Below are positions 1-8,181 of a DNA stretch of 64,000 bases, piece by piece. The DNA comes from Methylovirgula ligni (GTDB lineage Bacteria; Pseudomonadota; Alphaproteobacteria; Rhizobiales; Beijerinckiaceae). A program made the position numbers and the translations under genes. A model generated the notes under the pieces. It saw only the letters and a list, made by a program, of their open reading frames with translations. It made no database searches and was not told the DNA's origin. Within the stretch, counting starts at the first letter, position 1. Each line of letters begins with the position of its first letter. The stretch lies in the NCBI RefSeq assembly GCF_004135935.1, contig NZ_CP025086.1, forward strand, positions 2,790,001-2,854,000, read 5' to 3'.

Positions 1-1016
1 CCGCTCACAACGTCAACCCGGGCTTCGAGCTGTTGGGCGAGCGCGTTGACGATGGTGGTGCCCAGGCCGGATTTTGGCTGTGCAAAAACACCAACCGGCG
101 CGCCGACCCCGTTGTCCGCGACCGAGAGCTTCCAATTCGTCCCAGCGATGGCGAATCCAACCGTTATTTGCCGATTAGTTCTGTCGTCGGTGAAGGCGTG
201 CTTGAGTGCATTCAGAATGAGTTCGGTAACGATCAAGCCGAGACTTACGGCCTCGCGTGAGGTCACGGTGCCTGCGTCGCTGATCACCTTCAGCGTCGCC
301 GGGCGGTAATCACCGATCATCGATGTTTTGAGGCTGTCGCAAAGTTGGGTCAGGTAGGGCGCCATTTCAACCGGGCCCGTGGCCCCGGTGGCATGGAGGT
401 GCTTTTGAACCGCAGCCACCGACAAAACGCGTTTGTGGGCGTCCTGCAGTTGAAGTCTGGTTTCCTCCGAGGTCACCATTCGCGACTTCATCAGAATGAT
501 GGCGGCGATAATTTGCAAGCTATTGCCGACCCGGTGCTCCAATTCTTCGAGCAGCATATCCTTCTCTTGCAAGAGCGCCTGCTGCTTCCGCAGCAGTTCC
601 TCTCTTTCGCGCTCCAAGGCGCGTCGCGCGGTCACATCTTCGATGCCCAACAGAAGGGTCGTATGGGAATTGCCTTCGTAGAACACCTTGCGGGCATTCA
701 ACAGCATCGTACGCTGTCCAAGCTCGGGAAAGTGACGTTCAACTTCGTAGTCGTCCATCACGCCGTGCTCTGGAACGATCCTTTCAAGCAATAATCTGAG
801 TTCGGGAATATCCCATTGCCCGTCTCCCAGCTCGTAAACGAGTTGACCCTGTGTGTTGCCCGAAGCAACCTTGAACGTCCGGTAGAAGGAGCGGCTGGCA
901 GCGAGTACGCGAAGGTCCTTGTCGAGTACGAGAAGAGGCTCACGGACGGTGTCGACGATCGCCTGCGCAAGTGTTCGAGCATCACTGTTTTCGATAAAAG
1001 GCTGACTATCGCGCAT
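1..1016 (-). CDS. PAS/HisKA_2-family sensor histidine kinase (3' end outside window)
   Basis: Read on the minus strand from an ATG at 1016 with an AGAGG ribosome site 5 nt upstream; 338 codons are visible before the window edge. The N-terminal ~120 residues look like a PAS sensor domain without membrane segments, so the protein is probably cytoplasmic. A short coiled linker leads to the HisKA_2-type phosphoacceptor box ELEHRVGNSLQIIAAI, in which the His is the expected phosphorylation site. An HATPase_c_2-like ATP-binding domain follows, with the N box around ELILNALKHAF and the G1 box around VADNGVGAP. Kinases of this class often feed single-domain response regulators or the general stress response. 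No partner regulator is visible in this window. Confidence 0.88.
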   Translation of the reverse strand, partial: MRDSQPFIENSDARTLAQAIVDTVREPLLVLDKDLRVLAASRSFYRTFKVASGNTQGQLVYELGDGQWDIPELRLLLERIVPEHGVMDDYEVERHFPELGQRTMLLNARKVFYEGNSHTTLLLGIEDVTARRALEREREELLRKQQALLQEKDMLLEELEHRVGNSLQIIAAIILMKSRMVTSEETRLQLQDAHKRVLSVAAVQKHLHATGATGPVEMAPYLTQLCDSLKTSMIGDYRPATLKVISDAGTVTSREAVSLGLIVTELILNALKHAFTDDRTNRQITVGFAIAGTNWKLSVADNGVGAPVGVFAQPKSGLGTTIVNALAQQLEARVDVVS

Positions 1017-1351
1017 AAGGACCTCTCGCAGCGTGTCGCAATGTTCGTCGCGACGATACTTGCGCCTCGATCCGAGTGGGCAGTCCCACTCCTCGTCAAT
1101 GGGCAGCTACAGCGAAGGTTCCATGATCTGCAAATGGTGGCCTCGCGCGAAATCCATGGCTACCTTCAAAACGGAATGGTCAGATTGGCTTTTGCGGAAT
1201 ACCGAAGGTAATTTTCCGAAAGTGTTCAATTCCGAACAGTCTCCGGACTGTTTGCGCAGCAGAGTGAGCCGCCGCGAACGTGCATCTCAGTGCCCCGGCA
1301 CGGACGCTTCGTCACGGTCTCTCGACACCTCCCTCAAAGTCCGTCGGGAGC

Positions 1352-1381
1352 AAAGAGGCCGCCAGCGCAGGCGGCCTCTTT
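1352..1381 (+). terminator. Bidirectional-looking rho-independent terminator
   Basis: A perfect 12-bp stem (1352-1363 with 1370-1381) and a 6-nt loop; the stem ends in AAA/TTT on both strands. It lies in the gap 1017-1470, where no convincing gene is seen. It could end a short plus-strand transcript from this gap or insulate the downstream gene. Confidence 0.6.
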
Positions 1382-1393
1382 CAATTGAAATGA

Positions 1394-1448
1394 TTAGAAA
1401 CGCATCGCCGAGGAACAGAAACTCGCGCCCGTCACCGATCGTTTCTAA
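1394..1448 (+). promoter_or_regulatory. Inverted repeat in the leader of the Gly/His-rich gene
   Basis: TTAGAAACG (1394-1402) is matched by its exact reverse complement CGTTTCTAA (1440-1448), 37 nt apart and 22 nt before the start codon at 1471. The pairing extends by four more bases across a one-base bulge. It could be an mRNA hairpin in the 5' leader or a two-half-site operator. Confidence 0.35.
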
Positions 1449-1470
1449 AATCGCGAGCAGGAGAACGTAG

Positions 1471-1911
1471 ATGAAAAATATTCTGAAAGCTGCAAACACT
1501 TCTATTTTGGTTGCGGGACTTTTTGCAGGCTCAGCAATGGCGGCGCCAATTCTCGGATCGAATTCCTTCAGCCGCGTCGCTGCGCCTGAACAGAATATCG
1601 AGCTGGCGCAGTTTATCTTCGGCGGCCACAATTATTGTTGGTATGATTCCGCTTGGAGTGGTCCGGGCTGGTATTGGTGCGGTTATGCGGGCCGTCGCGG
1701 ATTAGGCTTCGGAGGTGGCGCGGGCTTCCATGGATGGAGCCGCAGCGGTGGCGGACATCATGGCGGTGGGCATGGGGCGCATGGCGGCGGAATGCATGGC
1801 GGTCGTCCCGGCGGCGGTGGTGGACATGTCGGTGGCGGTGGTCATGGAGGCGGCGGACATGGCGGTGGTGGACATGGCGGCGGCGGTCATGGCGGTGGTG
1901 GCCACAAATAA
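1471..1911 (+). CDS. Secreted Gly/His-rich repeat protein
   Basis: 146 residues. The start is supported by AGGAGA 8 nt upstream. An N-terminal signal peptide of about 24 residues ends at a GSAMA-A type cleavage site. Next comes a segment rich in Trp, Tyr and Cys (around NYCWYDSAWSGPGWYWCGY), then a low-complexity tail of GGHGG units from about residue 80 to the end. The regular His spacing suggests metal binding, which is inference. Proteins of this layout are common in Hyphomicrobiales and generally uncharacterised. A similar but not identical protein is encoded at 26969-27523. Confidence 0.8.
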   Translation: MKNILKAANTSILVAGLFAGSAMAAPILGSNSFSRVAAPEQNIELAQFIFGGHNYCWYDSAWSGPGWYWCGYAGRRGLGFGGGAGFHGWSRSGGGHHGGGHGAHGGGMHGGRPGGGGGHVGGGGHGGGGHGGGGHGGGGHGGGGHK

Positions 1912-2032
1912 TATTTGGAAGCGCAAAAGATCAGGCATCAGGCGCTACGGCGTCTGGTGCTTTTCTGTGCGCAGAGAACCTTGGCTTTGAGATAAACGGT
2001 CGCAATCTAATCGCTCAGAAAAAGGCTCTTGG

Positions 2033-2117
2033 CCACGGCAAGAAATTGCCGTGGATCGAGGCTGAGTTCGGAACGAGCGACCAAGCTGACAAAAAGCCCG
2101 GCAATCGCGGGCTTTTT
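2033..2117 (+). terminator. Two tandem hairpins, the second a rho-independent terminator
   Basis: A perfect 9-bp hairpin with a GAAA tetraloop (2033-2041 with 2046-2054) is followed by a 10-bp stem, 2091-2100 with 2108-2117, ending in TTTTT. The second is a canonical terminator that could also act on the opposing small gene at 2132-2326, because its 5' arm starts with AAAAA. The spacing of the two hairpins would also fit a small RNA. Confidence 0.65.
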
Positions 2118-2131
2118 CTGTTTCCAACCGA

Positions 2132-2326
2132 TCAGTTTACAGTCGCGGAGTCAGCTGCCGCTTTATCAACGGCAACCACCGCGGGGCGCCTTTTAGCCGG
2201 CCGCGAACGGCGATAGTCGACGCTGACAACGCCCGGATTGGGTCTGACTGCGAAGCCGCTGGAGGGCGCACGCCTGGCGGCGGACAATGCGGTTACGGCG
2301 AAGGTCGTGGCTGTCTTGGTATTCAT
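2132..2326 (-). CDS. Small hypothetical protein, Ala/Arg-rich
   Basis: 64 residues from an ATG at 2326 preceded by a strong GGAGG site 6 nt away, which is the main reason to accept it. The N-terminus (MNTKTATTFAVTALSAA) is weakly hydrophobic and could be a short export signal. The rest is basic, with SRPAKRRPAVVAV. No family is recognised. It converges on the terminator at 2091-2117. Confidence 0.5.
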   Translation of the reverse strand: MNTKTATTFAVTALSAARRAPSSGFAVRPNPGVVSVDYRRSRPAKRRPAVVAVDKAAADSATVN

Positions 2327-2490
2327 CTCTGCCTCCGCAGGGCTAACGCTGGACCCGCGAAGATGTTCCATTCGAACGCCGCCACCGGCCGCACAATGCC
2401 ACATTTCGGCTCCAACATTGCCCTTTCGTCCCTGTATGTGATCCTCGTCCTCTTTGCCGGATACTTTGGTTCTCTTTTGAGCACACGCCC

Positions 2491-3153
2491 ATGCTTGAAG
2501 TTGTATCTGATGCCAATACGCCTCCGCCGCCGGAGTCGACTGCTTTGGACCTGAAAGTACAGCCGGGTGATGCCATCTTCGGGTCTGCACCGCCGAAAGA
2601 TACTGAGAGAGGTTCAACGCGGAAGGCGAGGCGGCTTTGGCGATATGGCGCGGGTATCTCGACAGTCGCATTGCTATGCGCATTGGCTTGGGCGGCCGGC
2701 GCTTATTACTCTCACGGCCATTTGCCAATTGATTTCATGAGCTCCAGCCAAGGCCCTCAAGCGCAGGAAGGCCCAACGCATGACGAGGTCGCGAGCGCGA
2801 TTCGACAAATGGCCGAAGAAATCCATGCTCTTAAAGCCAGTACCGTCGGCGGGGCGCAGGGCATAGGCCAAGCCAGCCAGGATCATCCGGATTCAGCGCC
2901 GACCACATCAGGCGCCACCATCAACGATCTTATCGGTCGGGTAGACAAACTGGAGTCTGAATTTACGACCCGAATTGAAAAAGTCGACGAACAGCTTTCG
3001 AGCATTCAACAGCAAATCTCGGCGTCGCACTTAGTTTTAGCGTCGCGAATTCAAGCGTCGCGCAAGCACGTTCACCTACATGATGCGTTCGATCCTTCCA
3101 GAGATCCTACCGCCCCGGGGACTCCTCGTCCTCTCGGCGCCGGTGGATATTGA
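2491..3153 (+). CDS. Membrane-anchored coiled-coil protein, unknown function
   Basis: 220 residues. A cytoplasmic N-terminal ~48 residues is followed by one transmembrane segment (roughly residues 52-72, GISTVALLCALAWAAGAYY). The C-terminal part is predicted outside the membrane, with heptad-like stretches around residues 90-110 and 145-180 (DLIGRVDKLESEFTTRIEKVDEQL). The topology is a single-pass type II protein with a periplasmic coiled coil. The ribosome site is weak. The small ORF at 3185 and the terminator at 3389-3424 follow in the same direction. Confidence 0.7.
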   Translation: MLEVVSDANTPPPPESTALDLKVQPGDAIFGSAPPKDTERGSTRKARRLWRYGAGISTVALLCALAWAAGAYYSHGHLPIDFMSSSQGPQAQEGPTHDEVASAIRQMAEEIHALKASTVGGAQGIGQASQDHPDSAPTTSGATINDLIGRVDKLESEFTTRIEKVDEQLSSIQQQISASHLVLASRIQASRKHVHLHDAFDPSRDPTAPGTPRPLGAGGY

Positions 3154-3184
3154 CGGCTTCTGTCAGCGCCGCCGGCAACAGTCT

Positions 3185-3313
3185 ATGGCGACGCAGGGGC
3201 ACATTCGCGCTGACATTCGTGTTCACGGCAACGCTCACAAAGCCGTAGTGAAATCGACGGGTGCTATCGAGGCGCGGTTGCATCAGTGGCTCGTGATGCT
3301 GGACTGGGCTTAG
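3185..3313 (+). CDS. Putative 42-residue protein carrying a repeated 32-residue motif
   Basis: A short ORF of 42 codons beginning MATQGHIRADIRVHG. Residues 4-35 match a second copy encoded at 4141-4236 in 23 of 32 positions, and many of the differences between the copies are conservative changes such as V/I. This argues that the segment is, or was, protein-coding. The ribosome site is poor, so it may instead be a detached tail of the gene at 2491-3153. No family is recognised. Confidence 0.4.
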   Translation: MATQGHIRADIRVHGNAHKAVVKSTGAIEARLHQWLVMLDWA

Positions 3314-3388
3314 GCGCGGAACAATCAGCGCACCGAGACATTGGACCTATGCGGCCGACGCTTGGCCCCCCTTCGTCGACCGCGATAG

Positions 3389-3424
3389 CGCCCCGTTTGG
3401 CTGATCTGCCAGCGGGGCGTTTTT
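3389..3424 (+). terminator. Rho-independent terminator
   Basis: CGCCCCG (3389-3395) pairs with CGGGGCG (3413-3419), with an inner GGC/GCC pair, followed by TTTTT. It would end the plus-strand unit 2491-3313. Confidence 0.75.
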
Positions 3425-3557
3425 GTGCGCGGCGATGCGATCGAGCGCGACGATGCAAGAGCATCGAACCGCCGTCTCTGGACGGACGTTCATGTCGATT
3501 GCAAATTTGTGGCTAGCATGGCGTAAGGCAGCGGGGTCAGCGGAGCGTTAGAGACTT

Positions 3558-3788
3558 TTAGGCCCCACGGACATGAGGCCGCGTCGATTCAAACCAACGC
3601 CGCACCTCATTGCCGGCGCCGTCGAATATGAGAAAGCCATCTGGGGGAGTCAGGGGATGTTTCCGTTTAAGAGCGGGCAGCCTCTCCAAGCACGACGAAA
3701 CCACCATATCGAGGTCTTCCAGGGCGATGTTTTCCATCTCCACCGGCTGGGTTTCGCGCCGATGGGTTACCCATTTTACCGCAAACAT
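3558..3788 (-). CDS. Small hypothetical protein
   Basis: 76 residues from an ATG at 3788. It reads as a compact soluble protein with a helical middle (LEDLDMVVSSCLERLPAL) and a C-terminal segment DGFLIFDGAGNEVRRWFES, which looks like a beta-hairpin. No convincing ribosome site is adjacent; a GAGGAG lies 17 nt upstream. It follows the small gene at 3813-4013 by 24 nt in the same direction, so the two are probably co-transcribed. No family is recognised with confidence. Confidence 0.6.
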   Translation of the reverse strand: MFAVKWVTHRRETQPVEMENIALEDLDMVVSSCLERLPALKRKHPLTPPDGFLIFDGAGNEVRRWFESTRPHVRGA

Positions 3789-3812
3789 AAGTTCACCGTG
3801 GTGTTCTCCTCG

Positions 3813-4013
3813 TCATGTCTTCGGCTTTTCAAGCGCGCCGGACTGACGGATAAGCTCTGCTAATTGCCGAGACAGCGATTTTCCATAGATTTGGATTTGA
3901 TCGAGCCCCTCACCGGCGAGTATTTTTCTGATTTGTGCGATATCGCGAGCCCGGCCAGAACGAGCTATCTCAAAAGCCCGCTCAATAGCGGATACGGGTT
4001 TCACGGAAGACAT
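3813..4013 (-). CDS. Small conserved alphaproteobacterial hypothetical protein
   Basis: 66 residues from an ATG at 4013; an in-frame GTG at 4022 would add three residues. The sequence, with KPVSAIERAFEIARSG near the start and GKSLSRQLAELIRQSG near the end, resembles a widespread short alphaproteobacterial family in which a helix is followed by a possible helix-turn-helix-like segment. The function of that family is not known to me. It is probably the first gene of a two-gene minus-strand unit with 3558-3788. Confidence 0.65.
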   Translation of the reverse strand: MSSVKPVSAIERAFEIARSGRARDIAQIRKILAGEGLDQIQIYGKSLSRQLAELIRQSGALEKPKT

Positions 4014-4140
4014 CTGTCTCACTGGACTGGAGGATTAGCGAACACCAATTGCCGCGCTGCCGTAAAGTTCCGGCGTCGTCGCGCGGGCAAAGCGCGAAGG
4101 CGCAGACTCGGCGACCTCAGGCGGCCGGCCTGCTGCGCCG

Positions 4141-4236
4141 CAGGGCAGTATCCGCGCCGATATTCATATTCACGGCGCCGCCAAAAAGGCGATCGTCAAA
4201 TCGACGGGTGCTATTGAGCCGCAACTGCACAGGTGG
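4141..4236 (+). repeat. Second copy of the 32-codon repeat (remnant)
   Basis: Encodes a 32-residue segment (QGSIRADIHIHGAAKKAIVK...) matching 23 of 32 residues of the copy at 3194-3289. Here the reading frame has no nearby start codon and runs on, without a stop, into the frame of the amidase gene at 4393. It therefore looks like a remnant rather than a gene. Confidence 0.5.
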
Positions 4237-4392
4237 CCGAGATGCATGATTCTGCGCATTAAGTATAATCATAGAGGTCGGTGTGCGGCGACCCTAATTT
4301 ACGCCGCTGTCTGTGCGAGGCGTCACATATTCTTCCGCGTGTTGAAATACTCTACACCAAAACGAATACTCGCTCGGAGAGAAAGACTTTTG

Positions 4393-5433
4393 ATGAAAAC
4401 GCGCTTTATCGGCTTGGCTATGTCCACCGCGATCGCTCTGATCAGTATTCAAGCACAAGCATGCACCCGGTTCATTTATGAAACCGGCACGCACAATTAT
4501 ATCGTCGGACGGTCGATGGATTGGGCTGAAAATCCGGGCACCGATCTTTGGGCGTTCCCCAGAGGTCTCAGCCGCGATGGCGGTGCGGGTACCGGCTCTA
4601 TCAAATGGACGGCGAAATACGGCTCGGTAATCGCCTCGTTTTATAATATCGCCACGGTCGATGGAATGAACGAGGCGGGCCTGGTGGCAAATGCGCTCTA
4701 TCTCGTCGAGGCCGACTATGGCGATGCGAAGGCTTCGGGAAAGCCTCTGATCTCCGTTGGCGCCTGGACTCAATATGTGCTCGACAATTATTCCACGGTG
4801 GCAGAAGCCGTTGACGCGCTGAGCAAGGATCCATTCGCTGTTGTGGCCCCCGATCTGCCCAATGGCAGGAAGGCTGGTGGTCACCTTTCTCTCGCAGATG
4901 CATCCGGCGACAGTGCAATTTTTGAATATCTTGGCGGCAAGCTCATCATCCACCATAACCACAAGTACACGGTGATGACGAACTCGCCGACCTTTGATCA
5001 GCAACTCGCAATCGACGCCTATTGGAAGGGCATCAACGGTCTAAACTTCCAGCCCGGCACGATCAGCTCCGCCGATCGGTTCGTCCGCATGAATTGGAGC
5101 TTGAACGCGGCTCCGAAGGAAAAAGACCCGCGGCTTGCGGTGGCAACGGCCTTCTCGTTGATCCGCGCTATCTCGGTTCCGCTCGGGCTATCAGACCCCA
5201 ACAAACCCAACATCGCTGCAACGATCTGGCGGACTGTCTCGGACACCGGTGCCAGGCGCTATTATTTCGAATCGTCCTATAGTCCAACGATCTTTTGGGT
5301 GGACCTTGCGAAGCTGAATCTCGCGGCTGGCGCAGCGCCTTCCAAGCTCGATCTTAAAGGCGACCCAATTCTTTGGGGCGAGGTGTCGAATAAGTTTGTC
5401 CGGGCGGAGCCCTTCAAGTTTTTGGCCCACTAG
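4393..5433 (+). CDS. Choloylglycine hydrolase / penicillin acylase-family linear amidase, exported
   Basis: 346 residues from the ATG at 4393; the frame is open further upstream, but this start gives a clean signal peptide ending at IQAQA. Cleavage would expose Cys24 as the N-terminal nucleophile (CTRFIYE), the hallmark of Ntn hydrolases of the choloylglycine hydrolase family. DWAEN and a beta-rich core follow, and the length fits the family. Likely role: periplasmic hydrolysis of a linear amide bond, for example a conjugated bile-acid-like compound, penicillin V or an acyl-homoserine lactone. The substrate cannot be read from sequence. It stands alone between small genes. Confidence 0.85.
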   Translation: MKTRFIGLAMSTAIALISIQAQACTRFIYETGTHNYIVGRSMDWAENPGTDLWAFPRGLSRDGGAGTGSIKWTAKYGSVIASFYNIATVDGMNEAGLVANALYLVEADYGDAKASGKPLISVGAWTQYVLDNYSTVAEAVDALSKDPFAVVAPDLPNGRKAGGHLSLADASGDSAIFEYLGGKLIIHHNHKYTVMTNSPTFDQQLAIDAYWKGINGLNFQPGTISSADRFVRMNWSLNAAPKEKDPRLAVATAFSLIRAISVPLGLSDPNKPNIAATIWRTVSDTGARRYYFESSYSPTIFWVDLAKLNLAAGAAPSKLDLKGDPILWGEVSNKFVRAEPFKFLAH

Positions 5434-5548
5434 ACTTCAGAGAAGGCCCGACTCAATATCCGCCGATCTATCGGCCAGTCACGCAATGCCGACTCACGCA
5501 TGGACTGAATCGACTAATCTAGCGCGACGGACACGTCGAAAGGACTGA

Positions 5549-6355
5549 CTACGGGCGCGGATTGCGGAGCACTGCGCAAGCGCCGCCAACAGCTTCCAGT
5601 CGAGCGCAAAATCGGTTCGCCTCCTGGCGCGAATCCGTCACGATACGTACCGCAAAACTCGCCACCCGCACTCCGGGCAGATGGGTGCGAAAAATGTAGG
5701 GCTTGGTCTCTCCGATGACCGACGGATAATGACGCCGAATTCGCTCGAAGCTTGCGAGCAAAAGACCCAGATGCCAGTTGCCGGCCAATTGAATGCCCCA
5801 AGGCTTCCACTCCGGATTTTCCAGCGGTGATTCAAATGACGCCGACGCTGGCCGAGTGTTCATCTTCAGATTTGCGACCACATCGCCGCAAGAGCGATCG
5901 TCGGACAAATTCGGAATTGGTTTCGTCATCCATTCTGTAAGGGTATGACCTGTGACGGCCAGAACATAGTCGACGGTTTCTGAAGGCAATTCATCTTGTC
6001 CCCTCAGCCAACGCGCCAAGCGGCCCGGCCCGGCGTTGTAAGCGGCAGCGGCGAGCCCCAGGTTGCCAAAGCTTTGCAGCAGCTCATGAAGATAGCTCGC
6101 CGACTCGCGCAGCGCCTCGGTCGGCTCAAATGGATTCAGTAATCCACGCGAAGAGGCCGTGCCCGGCATAAACTGAGCGACCCCTTGCGCGCCGGCCGGG
6201 CTGATCGCATCGGAGTCAAAACGACTTTCTTTCCAGATCAGATGGATAAAAAATCCGACTGGCAAACCGTTCTTTCGAGCCTCCTGCTCTATGACAGGGC
6301 AGAAGTCGCCCGCAGCAGCGTACGCGCGCCCAGCAAGCGCGAACGCCAAAGTCAA
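5549..6355 (-). CDS. Lytic transglycosylase, SLT domain
   Basis: 268 residues from a TTG at 6355. The SLT domain lies at about residues 20-140, with the catalytic Glu in IWKESRFDSDAISPAG, the family motif GVAQFMPGTA and AAYNAGPGRL. It cleaves peptidoglycan glycan strands in the periplasm. A C-terminal domain of ~100 residues is less typical and ends in a possible SPOR-like fold (VRIVTDSRQEANRFCARLEAVGG). The listed start gives a short signal peptide. A CTG nine codons upstream at 6382, with GGAGGG 5 nt before it, would give a better signal sequence (TAIVRAIFLTLAFALAGRAYA), so the true start may be this rare codon. Confidence 0.85.
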   Translation of the reverse strand: MTLAFALAGRAYAAAGDFCPVIEQEARKNGLPVGFFIHLIWKESRFDSDAISPAGAQGVAQFMPGTASSRGLLNPFEPTEALRESASYLHELLQSFGNLGLAAAAYNAGPGRLARWLRGQDELPSETVDYVLAVTGHTLTEWMTKPIPNLSDDRSCGDVVANLKMNTRPASASFESPLENPEWKPWGIQLAGNWHLGLLLASFERIRRHYPSVIGETKPYIFRTHLPGVRVASFAVRIVTDSRQEANRFCARLEAVGGACAVLRNPRP

Positions 6356-6407
6356 AAAAATCGCGCGGACGATTGCGGTCAGATTATCCCTCCAACGATC
6401 TCCTTTG

Positions 6408-6644
6408 ATGAGAAGCCGAAAGGCCAGCGAGGTTTATATCCCGGCGTTCCCCGGCGCAGGCGGCGATTGTGTGACTTTTGCTTTCCGCGATGCGCCGCCG
6501 CTCATCATATGTCGCGACGAGGGAATGAAACGGCTCGATCCCGCCGATGGGACGCTACTTAAATTCGCGGCTTCGGATTCACAGGCCGCTGATTCCGAGG
6601 CCCAAAAGAACGAAAGTCGGACATCCGACGCTCCGACGCTTTGA
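6408..6644 (+). CDS. Doubtful small ORF, 78 residues
   Basis: An open frame starting MRSRKASEVYIPAF with a plausible composition and a mixed interior (GGDCVTFAFRDAPPLIICRDEG). There is no ribosome site and no family match that I recognise. A similarly long frame exists on the other strand (6434-6661). It lies between the lytic transglycosylase and the island boundary. Confidence 0.2.
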   Translation: MRSRKASEVYIPAFPGAGGDCVTFAFRDAPPLIICRDEGMKRLDPADGTLLKFAASDSQAADSEAQKNESRTSDAPTL

Positions 6645-6702
6645 GATGGTCGCATGTTCATGCGGTGTTCCAGCCGCTTTACCGCTAACCGATTGATTTG
6701 GA

Positions 6703-6749
6703 TGGTGGGCGCACAAGGGCTCGAACCTTGAACCCGCTGATTAAGAGTC
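6703..6749 (-). repeat. Distal attachment-site copy: 3' fragment of tRNA-Lys
   Basis: 47 nt identical, apart from one mismatch at 6731, to 23191-23237, the 3' part of the intact tRNA-Lys gene from the anticodon loop through the encoded CCA. Both copies have the same orientation. This is the classic footprint of a tyrosine-recombinase integration into a tRNA 3' end. The fragment marks the far border of the island. From 6645 to 7088 I see no gene. Confidence 0.9.
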
Positions 6750-7088
6750 TGAAGTTACATCTAAAAAAAAACAATATTTTTACCGCCGCTGAATGTGTCT
6801 AACATCCGATGAAAGATCAAGCTGATCGCAACGCTTTGTCTAACAATCGAAGGGGCGAGCGAGGAGCAATCGGGTGCCGTCCGGGATTCTTGTTTTTGAA
6901 TCTTTCACGCCAAAAACGGGGGCGCGATTCCCCTTGGGCACGCAAATTGCGGTGCTTGCGGATTGGTTTAGTGCACTTTTCGTCATCTACACTATCGGCC
7001 ACCATTCGATCGGTATTCCCGCCCCGCCGAGAATTTTGCTCGTCTCGCCTACTTGCACATCGTTCAAACATGCATCCGACTAATATAG

Positions 7089-8093
7089 TCAGCGGTCTAT
7101 AACGTCGAACGTGCCGTTCAAGCCCTGTGTCCAAATTGGCCAAGACGGAATTTCGGACGGCGTGTAGATATCGCCTTGGCGAAGTGCGCGATCGATCCTC
7201 TCTTGAGGCAAATGAGGCGCCAAGGCTTCGATGAAGCGGTAGGCGAAGGATTGGAGTAATTTGTTCCGCCGGATGGCAATCTTCGCCAAGCGGATTCCGA
7301 ACGATTGTTGCGTCGGCAGCACTGTTAATGTTTGGCGATCGCTTTCGTTGATCGCGATTTCGGAAACGATCCCGACGCCCAAGCCCAGTTTCACATATTC
7401 TTTTATAATGGCGGCATCTGACGCGGTAATTCGGATATTAGGCTGCAGGCCTGCAGACAAAAACGCGTCTCGGGCCTGCCGCCCTCCCTCCATACGAGGA
7501 TCGTAAGTGATGATGGGGTATTGCGCGATGTCCCCAAAGTACAATGCTTCAGCGTTCGCCAACTCGTGATTCTGCGGAACGATTGCAACATAGCGCCAGG
7601 TGAAAGCTGGAAAGGTGATCATCTCCGAAGACGTTTCGATTTCTCCTGAACCCAGTGCGATGTCGGCGGCGCCGTCCATGACCGATTGAAAATGTTGGCG
7701 TGAATCGGTGTTCAGCAAGTCGATCGTTACCCGCGGATAAAGGCGGTTGAATCTCTGGAGAATCGGCGGCAGAAAATGAAGCGCCAAATTGTTCGCCATC
7801 GCCACGACGAGACGTCCGCCATCGTCGCTGCTGTATTGATCGGCAAAGCGTTTGACGTTGTCCGTCGCGAGCACGGCCTGCTCGATGAGCGAAATGACCT
7901 GTTCGCCCGATTCCGTCAGACTGATTAAACGCTTCCCCTTGCGAATAAAAATATCGAAGCCGAGCTCCGTCTCAAGTTCGCGGATTTGCTTACTCACGCT
8001 GGATTGCGAAGCGAAAATATCAGATGCGGCTTTCGTTAAATTTAGACGATGCCGATGCGCCGCCAAAACAGAGCGCAACTGCTGCAAGTTCAT
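7089..8093 (-). CDS. LysR-family regulator, CysB/Cbl type
   Basis: 334 residues from the ATG at 8093, with GGAGAAAGG upstream; a TTG four codons earlier is also open. An N-terminal winged helix-turn-helix (residues ~1-60, TKAASDIFASQSSVSKQIREL) is followed by a periplasmic-binding-like effector domain. The domain contains ITASDAAIIKEYVKLGLGVG, close to the CysB/Cbl pattern. CysB-family regulators sense sulfur status through sulfate, APS or O-acetylserine and activate sulfur-scavenging genes. Its divergent placement next to the TonB receptor gene makes it the likely regulator of the whole island operon. Confidence 0.9.
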   Translation of the reverse strand: MNLQQLRSVLAAHRHRLNLTKAASDIFASQSSVSKQIRELETELGFDIFIRKGKRLISLTESGEQVISLIEQAVLATDNVKRFADQYSSDDGGRLVVAMANNLALHFLPPILQRFNRLYPRVTIDLLNTDSRQHFQSVMDGAADIALGSGEIETSSEMITFPAFTWRYVAIVPQNHELANAEALYFGDIAQYPIITYDPRMEGGRQARDAFLSAGLQPNIRITASDAAIIKEYVKLGLGVGIVSEIAINESDRQTLTVLPTQQSFGIRLAKIAIRRNKLLQSFAYRFIEALAPHLPQERIDRALRQGDIYTPSEIPSWPIWTQGLNGTFDVIDR

Positions 8094-8181
8094 ACCTTTC
8101 TCCAAGACGCTGAGGCGCCGCTTTCGTCACTGAGAACGAGGGTTCGGAGCGTCATCGCCATCACAAATGCCCCCTGCGAAT

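Noticed and set aside
345-1211. Long plus-strand frames opposite the sensor kinase
   Set aside because: They are antisense shadows: the minus strand shows clear PAS, HisKA_2 and HATPase motifs through the same bases.
2132-2728. A 198-residue minus-strand frame
   Set aside because: Only its last 64 codons have a ribosome site and consistent composition; the upstream part overlaps the coiled-coil gene at 2491 and has no start signal.
6817-7143. A 108-residue minus-strand frame at the island's left end
   Set aside because: No motif and no ribosome site; it overlaps the end of the LysR gene in another frame, and its composition is that of random basic translation.
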